The notes below the pieces were generated by a model. It was not told where the DNA came from, ran no database searches, and was given only the letters and a program-made list of their open reading frames with translations. From Cyrtodaria siliqua (lineage: Eukaryota > Mollusca > Bivalvia > Adapedonta > Hiatellidae), in contig JAWPHD010001131.1 in assembly GCA_037043455.1 (NCBI GenBank), positions 1 to 64,000 on the forward strand: a stretch of 64,000 bases of DNA, written 5' to 3'. A program made the position numbers and the translations under genes. Shown piece after piece: positions 59,301 through 64,000 of this stretch (position 1 is its first letter; each line of letters opens with the position of its first letter).

Positions 59301-62300
59301 ACATACCTGCAATTAGTTTGTAATGTTGACAATCATGGTACAGTATGACTTTAGTCAAGAAATGGATGCACTAAATTCATGTTTATATCAAAGATCTGCA
59401 TTAAGTATATAATGAATATGTATATAAATAAGTGCAAAGTTTGTAATACTTAAACAAACGTCTCGATTTAAACAATATATATTACACGGGTACTAAACAT
59501 TGACTCTAGCACATTTTGGAGGTATATGAAAACGAGAGTCGATGACACTTCAGAGGTAGAGACAAAGATGAAAATAACAAAATAAAGGTGAGTTCAGCTC
59601 ATTGTTTTTCATAATATCATTAATCCAACGATTTATTTCAAAAATCGGGGAATGCTATTCTAATTGTATGTGTTCAAAGTATGTCTAAGTTGCAAAAATA
59701 TTACAAATTATTGTTTAATTTCACGCCTAGGTCTTTTATAAGATTGGAAGGTGTGTGTGTTTTCTTCGACAGATTGTACTTTTTCGGTGCATATTCTTAT
59801 TCATTCATGGAAGTCTGGTGTTTTAATAGTGGAGATGAAAAGGCCATAATGTAATTATTAAACAGTAATGACATTTTAAATCAGAAAACAGAGTATAATG
59901 GATTTATCGTAAATTTTCGGCAAGAGGTAGAGTCAATGAGCCGGAGGTAGGGTCGATGACACAGAGATAGCTTCGATGCTTATGATGTACGGTGTTGGCA
60001 TAGTTGGTATTTTGTAGTAAATTAACTATTAAATCAACCTGCAATCGATACTATGCGATAGTTATACAGTTATATTTACATATTCGGATACATTATTAGT
60101 TCATTTTGGAGACATAATCGGAAAACGTTAAAAATGTGGACAGTTTTAGCATCACATATCCTACACCAGTTTCGAACATATTTTTTTTTATAATAAGTAA
60201 TAAAAAGTACTTGTATTAATTAATTCCTTTTAACTCAAATCTCGGATATTACAATATCATACTTTAGAAAGTGTGCTTTGGCACTGTGCATTAAAATAAA
60301 AGTATATGAACACCTTAGGAGTTTGAAAACATCAAATTATCTCATAATGTGTTCATTTATTTCATTTGTTATAATTTCAGATGGGAAAAGTCAGAGGGAA
60401 AACTAAACACGTACTTGTTTTGACATCCAAAAAGCATTATCATAAAAGTAAGAAATTAAAAATAACTTTAAAAAGTGATTCAACACGTTTGAAATCGTTT
60501 TGTGTTACGCGTTAGAATGTTAAAATCGTAGGTTATTCGCTTTATAAATGGGCATATGAAGCCCCTTATAACAGTAACTGCATACTAATCAAATGCATCA
60601 GAAGGCATTAGAATCGCTCTTTAAAACGATACAAACAAATATTTAAACAATTGAACATTTTAAACAAAATTAACCGAGGGCTGGATCTTATAATTACTTG
60701 ATATTATGTACTGCATGTAAAAAACTGACGTTGAGCAGTTTACCACACGTATGATATAGTTTACATGATACCGGCTTTAAATAGAGACCGCATTAAAAAT
60801 GTACTTTGTATTCACTATATCTAATTCTTATACATATACATAAAAAAGGCATAAAAAACACTGATTCATACCATAAAATAAAGACAAAATAACTTAAAGT
60901 CACACTGTGTAAAATTTGGCTTCGCGGAGTATCGTCTCGTTGCCGAGCTCCGCGGAGAATCATTTTCATAAATTCGCTATATCTATGTCGAAACCCATAT
61001 TTCCATGATCTAAAAGATTACTGTCTACGCTGAAATAACTTTCTTTGAATCTGCTCTCAATCCGCTAAGTATTAGCAGAAGTGAATATTAACCGAGTCCT
61101 TTTACCATTGACTGACATACTTTAGGCACAATTATATTTTTATGGACTGATAATTAGAGCTGAAATGAATGTGTTTAGACAAATCTCGTGCACCTGCTGA
61201 TGACGTCGATTACTGGGCTTGTAAATGCGAATTTCCTATTATTGCATCATGTATAGAAAACTAAACGTGTCGCGCTGTGTAAATCGTATCTTTCTGTGTT
61301 CCTGTCAGTTAAACTAATGAAATAATAATCACATATATTTTAACGTGGATTCAATGTCAAGGTAACCGCACATTTTTCTCTGTTTTTTATTATTAATTTA
61401 AACATACCGACTTTCTTACCGGTGGTTGGGGTTGGTGGGCGGAGTTAGGGATGGTGGTGGTGGGGGTGGGTGGGGGTGGAGTTGTCGTCCGTCGTTAATT
61501 TGCGTCTTGTTAAGACAATAGGCCTTCAATTTCCATCTGATCTTTACCATATTGTTAATGTCAATAAAAGCTCGGACAAGTTCGAAAATCAGTCAAATCG
61601 GACCAGTAACAGCGGAGTTATGGCCCTTGATTTAGTTAAAAATTCTATATTTTGCCCAGTTAAGACGATAGGAGTTCATTTTTTATCCGATCTTTATTGA
61701 TTATAAAAAACAAATATGTTCGAAACTGGTGTGATGCTAAAACTGCCCACATTTTTAACGTTTTCCGATTATGTCTCCAACATGAACTAATAGTGTATCC
61801 GAATATGTAAATATAACTGTATAACTATCGCATAGTATCGATTGCAGGTTGATTTAATAGTTAATTTACTACAAAATACCAACTATGCCAACACATTATA
61901 TCACCGTACATCATAAGCATCGACGCTATCTCTGTGTCATCGACCATACCTCCGGCTCATTGACTCTACCTCTTGCCGAACATTTACGATAAATCCATTA
62001 TACTCTGTTTTCTGATTTAAAATGTCATTACTGTTTAATAATTACATTATGGCCTTTTCATCTCCACTATTAAAACACCAGACTTTCATGAATAAATAAG
62101 AATATGCACCGAAAAAGTACAATCTGTCGAAGAAAACACACACACCTTCCAATCTTATAAAATACCTAGGCGTGAAATTAAACAATAATTTGTAATATTT
62201 TTGCAACTTAGACATAATTTGAACACATACAATTGGAATAGCATTCCCCGATTTTTGAAATAAATCGTTGGATTAATGATATTATGAAAAACAACGAGCT

Positions 62301-63836
62301 GAACTCACCTTTATTTTGTTATTTTCATCTTTGTCTCTACCTCGGAAGTGTCATCGACTCTCGTTTTCATATACCTCCAAAATGTGCTAGAGTCAATGTT
62401 TAGTAACCGTGTATTAATACTTCAAGTTTCAATAATTAAAATACTTATACACCCATATAGTATTACAACTCACATGCTATCAAGGTCGCAAATGCAGCTA
62501 ATGTCGTACCGACTGTAGTGTGATTCATAGCATAGAGGGAGTTGTGCTTACACATAAACGTACACTAGGAACCTGCTGTTGAACCGGTAGCGTCACCGGC
62601 CGATTTCATTCCACACATACCATTTTATTTAATTTTAGGAAAGGAACTATACACGCGATGTCTTTCGTTCCATTTAATCTATCATATTTTATTTGTTTTT
62701 GTATTTTATTGAAGTACAATCTGGTTAAACCACACATTAAATGGGTTACGGTTCTAAAGGTTCGTATTTCATAATGATGCTTGCATGACGTATTTACAAA
62801 CCGTTTTGCAATATAACGCTAGGGCTGAATTATTTGATCATAGTTGCTTTGGATCAACTTAAGATAAATATCAACTGTTTAACCTAATATATGAAACGAT
62901 CACGATATGGAGACGAATTACTCCACGGTTAATTCAATATACCATTAACATAATGTGAAACCACCACTATCTGAAGACAAATTACCCAATGGTCGATACA
63001 ATGTGCCATTAACATAATACTTATATATGAAACCACCACAATTAGGAGACGAATTGCTCCAAGCTGTTCCAAGATATCATTAACATAATGTTATATAAAA
63101 CCACCACAAACAGGTGACGGATTAACTCCACGGTTGATTTAATATATATTTAACATATATGAAGTCAATATGGTTAGGCGACTCATTTAATATATGAAAC
63201 CATCACGATCAGGAAATTAATTACTCTAGAGTAGAAACAATGTATCATTAAGTAATCCCTGTCATAAGATCATTTACTCTACGGTTGATAAAATATATCA
63301 TTAACATCTATGAAACCATATCAATTGAACTTGTCTAACATTATACAACTGAACTGAATTAGATGTTATAGCCGCACCAACAGCGAAGGCCATATGGAGG
63401 TTCTTCGGCTCCCATTGGTCGAGGAAGATCCCAGGTGGGTGCCCTTTCGGGAATTTTCGTGCACAGGCGGGCACCTGGGTAGAACCACCGACGTTTCGCA
63501 AGCCAGCTGGATAGCTTCCTCATATACAAATTTTTAGACCGATGAGGGATCGAACCCACAGCGGCGAGGGGCAGGTGATTTCAAGTCAGAGACTCTAACC
63601 TCTCGGCCTTTGTTTTGTTGTAGGCACTGGGATTGTCGATACATATCAATTAACACACATCATTTTGAGTAAGATTACGTACCGTTTAATGGCGGTGTAC
63701 TGTCGATCAAAACTCCATCTAAATTGGATTCTGCACACTGTTTTGCACCATTGCAAAATAACAATTTCACATCATAAACGCTTCCGTCATGCAAAGTCAG
63801 TCCAGTAAATTTATAGTCTCGAACGATTCCTGCCAC
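47025..63836 (-). CDS. Large FN3-like repeat protein, 3' part (16 exons)
   Basis: Sixteen minus-strand exons join with consistent phases to about 1,230 residues and a stop; upstream exons lie beyond the window. The protein has about eight modules with cores such as WLGFTDVHSGIVSYTINIG, WSFVDPESGIVEYFWAIG and WMVEDPESGVEECKWAIG, linked by (I/L)D.(T/S)PP segments. These are FN3-like extracellular repeats. A six-cysteine exon (57,290) and a galactose-binding-like jelly-roll (51,804) are built in. No membrane segment or GPI signal is seen at the C-terminus (HSNIFVIP), so this part looks secreted. The exon at 56,569 is 2 bp short and breaks the frame. The total is a multiple of three only if those 2 bp are restored. 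A named orthologue is not recognised; lophotrochozoan genomes carry uncharacterised proteins of this type. Confidence 0.8.
47623..47824 (-). CDS. Large gene, exon 15 in window
   Basis: Acceptor cttttaacag, donor ACAG|GTAATA, phase 0 in and 1 out. Encodes GTTEGFTYASFTNLQLPDG and EYTVSVTAINQ. Confidence 0.8.
48128..48250 (-). mobile_element. LTR fragment shared with the palindrome arms
   Basis: ggaagcaacaaatacaaaca and gcagactcggttttattgag match 12,160-12,250 and the inverse at 600-680. A solo piece of the same gypsy LTR in an intron of the large gene. Confidence 0.55.
48318..48378 (-). pseudogene. Duplicated fragment of exon 14
   Basis: Minus strand reads YSNGIRILHSSPSMEGV, nearly the same as GYSSGIRILHSSPSMEGV in the exon at 48,811-49,340, then diverges. 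A stray internal duplication beside the LTR fragment. Confidence 0.75.
48513..48740 (+). repeat. Dispersed repeat with attgaattgaatg start
   Basis: Begins aattgaattgaatgttgttt, then taacggctcattaacacagt and gagccgccccagagagggg; the GC content is well above the flanks. Looks like a SINE-type or MITE insertion in an intron; no promoter boxes seen. Confidence 0.45.
48811..49340 (-). CDS. Large gene, exon 14 in window
   Basis: Acceptor aaaaatacag; donor uncertain, taken as TAT|GTAGTG. Encodes DAVLYITVKCTNGAGLTN, GIRILHSSPSMEGV, FRWTGFRNDEGIDSYLVG and NGTPGYYFVMSHKC. A 46-bp segment after SYLVG has intron-like borders (AG|GTATCC...AAATAG). Removing it would break the frame into the rest, whereas the unspliced reading joins exon 15 in phase, so it is kept as exon. 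Confidence 0.7.
49840..49995 (-). repeat. Dispersed repeat with open frame
   Basis: Minus-strand frame of 62 codons (49,803-49,991), start MIKDLLPAYRIWGRRKKG, includes FNCVSVDEALPTHILYE. A broken copy lies at 6,020-6,160. Its 5' end merges into the 74-bp tandem array. Probably part of a mobile element; no family recognised. Confidence 0.4.
49964..50334. repeat. 74-bp tandem repeat, five units
   Basis: Unit starts aataggctggaaataggtcc at 49,964, 50,038, 50,112, 50,186 and 50,260: spacing exactly 74 bp, with only a few differences between units. Each unit contains actacgtacactacttgcta. Confidence 0.95.
50391..50489 (-). CDS. Large gene, exon 13 in window
   Basis: 99 bp, acceptor atatttcag, donor ATAG|GTAAAT, phase 1 in and out. 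Encodes ISGHWMVEDPESGVEEC and KWAIG: half a module as one exon. Confidence 0.8.
   Translation of the reverse strand, partial: GRTLTFKGTLHQFLVIGWLKIQNLGWRNVNGL
50668..50886 (-). CDS. Large gene, exon 12 in window
   Basis: Acceptor ttgattgcag, donor AAAAG|GTAATA, phase 1 in and out. Encodes GTVEGGTHLQEFTSVG, LVYVTVVAVNGAGL and ISIDLTPPFFLYVNDG. Confidence 0.85.
51177..51728. mobile_element. Foldback MITE with ~250-bp arms
   Basis: Ends atatactgaggatcaatg and cattgaccctcagtatat; inner paired words are tttataataataagagcata / tgcaccttttattataaat and tggtgatcaattagt / aattgatcactata. It sits in the intron between the exons at 50,886 and 51,804. Confidence 0.8.
51804..52568 (-). CDS. Large gene, exon 11 in window: jelly-roll domain
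   Basis: A single 765-bp exon, acceptor ctgatacag, donor ATAG|GTATAG, phase 1 in and out. After TEVRAIDVVGRTSETV and IVIDISPP it has LNVVENPSFETESDSYG, a Trp about 22 residues on, VPDGETCLLLRGSVTQIIT and NGRYRLKFSSSAVP, then TIAIDNIQL. This order (NPSFE, VPDG, G.YRL.F.) is that of galactose-binding-like jelly-rolls related to DUF642 and some CBM families. The exon then closes with WSFVDPESGIVEYFWAIG. The antisense frame at 52,013 is a shadow. Confidence 0.8.
52828..53025 (-). CDS. Large gene, exon 10 in window
   Basis: Acceptor ttattttcag, donor TCAG|GTATAG, phase 1 in and out. Encodes FWYGFSDKDSGIRTYECC and KRDYITSTPFKSG. Two adjacent cysteines and one further (GQC) may pair within the module. 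Confidence 0.8.
53390..54045. repeat. Degenerate tandem repeat with 'ataactccgg'
   Basis: Four units at about 53,398, 53,524, 53,681 and 53,843 (126-162 bp) with cataactccggcattat, atctggctagttatcgaact and tttcatcaagatcggattat. It closes with gacgggctgacggaacgaca. A dispersed repeat wording also seen at 58,060-58,860 and 61,545-61,700. Confidence 0.7.
54386..54589 (-). CDS. Large gene, exon 9 in window
   Basis: Acceptor cttattctag, donor GAGG|GTAAGT, phase 1 in and out. Encodes YDITGLPFEEDTKYYTVVQ, AYNLAGLHSTEYSDGF and LDLHPPSTGIVHDGE, a typical second half plus linker. Confidence 0.85.
54853..54994 (-). CDS. Large gene, exon 8 in window
   Basis: Acceptor cgttgtag, donor GGCG|GTATGT, phase 0 in and 1 out. 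Encodes ELLYGGTKDVDYITR and ADWTNKFNTDGSLSKYHVY. Confidence 0.8.
55591..55730 (-). CDS. Large gene, exon 7 in window
   Basis: Acceptor attattttag, donor AAG|GTACAG, phase 1 in and 0 out. Encodes RYSFFVRAWYDANTFAIF and LIYSTPPKPVSIRG. Confidence 0.8.
55960..56470. repeat. Probable mobile-element remnant in intron
   Basis: GC-richer block with ggccactggggggtttgaac, cggttctagggtgcaccaaa and cagagcaacaagagaac. Composition differs sharply from the flanking AT-rich intron. No frame or terminal repeat was resolved. Confidence 0.35.
56569..56688 (-). CDS. Large gene, exon 6 in window, 2-bp deletion
   Basis: Acceptor ctttctccag, donor CACG|GTATGA. Encodes YEWSVGETMYDIPKGV, then meets TGA because the sequence reads ggtgtttgatg where the left-arm copy reads ggtgtgtttaatg. 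The exon is 120 bp here and 122 bp at 5,714-5,835. After the gap the expected frame resumes (RVWHDAGRTTSWVF). Either a loss-of-function change or an error in a short GT repeat. Confidence 0.75.
56945..57089 (-). CDS. Large gene, exon 5 in window
   Basis: Acceptor attattcag, donor CTTTG|GTATTC, phase 1 in and 2 out. Encodes AIVEVRDYLDLTFPVNSQ and AANWTIAKRQGLDPLW. The left-arm relic at 5,324-5,446 is broken. Confidence 0.8.
57290..57458 (-). CDS. Large gene, exon 4 in window: six-cysteine segment
   Basis: Acceptor catttaag, donor TCTG|GTGGGT, phase 0 in and 1 out. After ELALVYGGMLSLVRR it has six cysteines spaced C-x4-C-x3-C-x1-C-x6-C-x6-C. This could fold as a small disulfide-rich domain between modules. 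Not present in either palindrome arm. Confidence 0.8.
57684..57824 (-). CDS. Large gene, exon 3 in window
   Basis: 141 bp, phase 0 on both sides. Encodes HKYDGVEHDEGLVQLHSVG and FKSVYISMWATNG, the second half of a module. The copy at 7,257-7,397 has the same length and is open. Confidence 0.85.
57938..58925 (+). repeat. Dispersed repeat of about 1 kb with 'gtgaccctcggggcgggg' units
   Basis: Contains two direct units of about 165 bp starting gtgaccctcggggcgggg (58,183 and 58,350) and a third weaker one (58,530). An upstream part has gagccataactccgccatta. It ends in a gacg-rich simple repeat (acggacgacggacgacgg) before ccttggcttttcaaacacat. Confidence 0.7.
59128..59306 (-). CDS. Large gene, exon 2 in window
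   Basis: Acceptor taattgcag, donor GAG|GTATTA, phase 1 in and 0 out. Encodes MFAINTDHAAALGRQPKGW and WLGFTDVHSGIVSYTINIG, a full module core. The 179-bp length gives an open frame, unlike the copies at 5,010 and 7,685. An intron of about 4.4 kb on its 5' side contains the long-TIR element. Confidence 0.85.
60381..60515 (+). CDS. Small basic frame inside the long-TIR element
   Basis: An acceptor-like ttgttataatttcag directly precedes an ATG that opens 44 codons, MGKVRGKTKHVLVLTSKKHY onward, with 14 Lys or Arg. A donor-like AAAA|GTAAGA at 60,448 would define a 67-bp exon. Whether it is expressed is unknown; it may be a relic of the parent transposon's gene. Confidence 0.25.
   Translation: MGKVRGKTKHVLVLTSKKHYHKSKKLKITLKSDSTRLKSFCVTR
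61415..61485 (+). repeat. G-rich (ggt)n tract
   Basis: Runs of ggtggtggtgggggtgggtg with four or more G-runs of three or more, able to form a G-quadruplex on the plus strand. Confidence 0.8.
61545..61700. repeat. Fragment of the 'ggagttatggccctt' repeat
   Basis: Holds agcggagttatggcccttga and a second 'ttaagac.ata.g' word. Same wording type as 53,390-54,045 and 58,060. Confidence 0.4.
62880..63310. repeat. Degenerate intronic minisatellite (large-gene copy)
   Basis: Units of about 65-75 bp: gaaaccaccac / aggagacgaattactcca / cggttgat / aatatatcattaacat. Lies in the same intron as the arrays at 3,230 and 9,405. Confidence 0.6.
63352..63612 (-). mobile_element. tRNA-derived SINE (second copy, inverted)
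   Basis: Minus-strand copy of the element at 26,238-26,515. B-box ggttcgatccc appears as gggatcgaacc at 63,546, and the body has cgggcacctgggtagaacca and gcaagccagctggatagctt. It begins (tail) at aactgaactgaatt. Confidence 0.85.
63683..63836 (-). CDS. Large gene, exon 1 in window
   Basis: Acceptor ttcatttag, donor AACG|GTACGT, phase 0 in and 1 out. Encodes DYKFTGLTLHDGSVYDVK, then a CNGAKQC stretch and VLIDSTPPLNG. The copy at 9,715-9,868 has the same 154-bp length. Confidence 0.8.
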
Positions 63837-64000
63837 CTAAATGAAAATAATGATCATCCAGTGTGTATTTTATCATGTTATATGCACCGGAATGAAGTTT
63901 TGTATGCCAGTATTAAAGCTCAACTGTTTACTGTTACATTGATGTGGTAAAGCCAGAATTATGATAAAACTAGTGCTCTCATTTAGAAATATCAAACTTT

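Larger units (their letters stand above)
59483..62413. mobile_element. 2.9-kb element with ~700-bp terminal inverted repeats
   Basis: Left end 59,483-60,190 and right end 61,712-62,413 pair almost base for base. The tips read tacacggg-tactaaacattga and its inverse; the repeats hold gtcgatgacacagagatag and ggtgtgtgtgttttcttcg. The middle (1.5 kb) holds a mini-frame at 60,381, a (ggt)n tract (61,415-61,480) and an 'ataactccg'-type fragment. No transposase is visible. A non-autonomous foldback DNA transposon is the best fit. No clear target-site duplication could be fixed. Confidence 0.8.

Overview
The window is nuclear DNA of an animal, most likely a bivalve mollusc. It is AT-rich. Its genes are split by introns with GT/AG borders and consistent phases. 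It carries tRNA-derived SINEs with a tail type I associate with bivalves, many foldback elements and large minisatellites. No rRNA gene, intact tRNA gene, CRISPR array or bacterial operon was seen. Species cannot be named from sequence alone.

Layout. Positions 1-12,767 form a large imperfect palindrome: a left arm (1-5,187) and an inverted right arm (7,685-12,767) around a spacer of about 2.5 kb. Each arm carries the same decayed Ty3/gypsy remnant, the same two foldback elements and the same block of exons. The exons encode fibronectin-III-like (FN3-like) modules and are broken in both arms, most heavily on the left. A 53-bp minisatellite follows (12,780-14,755), then retroelement debris (14.8-19.1 kb) including a reverse-transcriptase fragment with tandem terminal repeats. 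Six minus-strand FN3-like exons lie at 19,144-22,134 and end abruptly against that fragment. From 22.1 to 28.2 kb there are only repeats. A recognisable gene, CCSAP (centriole, cilia and spindle-associated protein), lies at 28,261-31,662 on the minus strand in three coding exons. From 31.7 to 47 kb there are foldback elements, minisatellites and one promoter-like segment. From 63,836 down to 47,025 runs the 3' part of a large minus-strand gene: 16 exons, about 1,230 residues, ending in a stop codon.

How the parts relate. The 47-64 kb gene, the 19-22 kb exons and both palindrome arms belong to one family of extracellular-looking proteins. They are built from repeated modules with a core of the form W-x-x-F-x-D-x-E-S-G-I-x-x-Y-x-x-x-(I/V)-G. 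Introns often fall in phase 1 just after the final Gly. The big gene also carries a jelly-roll, galactose-binding-like segment and a six-cysteine exon. The exon block of 57.7-63.8 kb is present three times in the window (left arm, right arm, big gene). Comparing the copies shows separate lesions in each, including a 2-bp deletion in the best copy. That deletion is either real or an assembly error, and it decides whether the gene is intact.

Limits. All calls come from reading the sequence by eye and from translated splice-phase logic. No database or transcript was consulted. Boundaries of repeats are approximate to about 10-30 bp.
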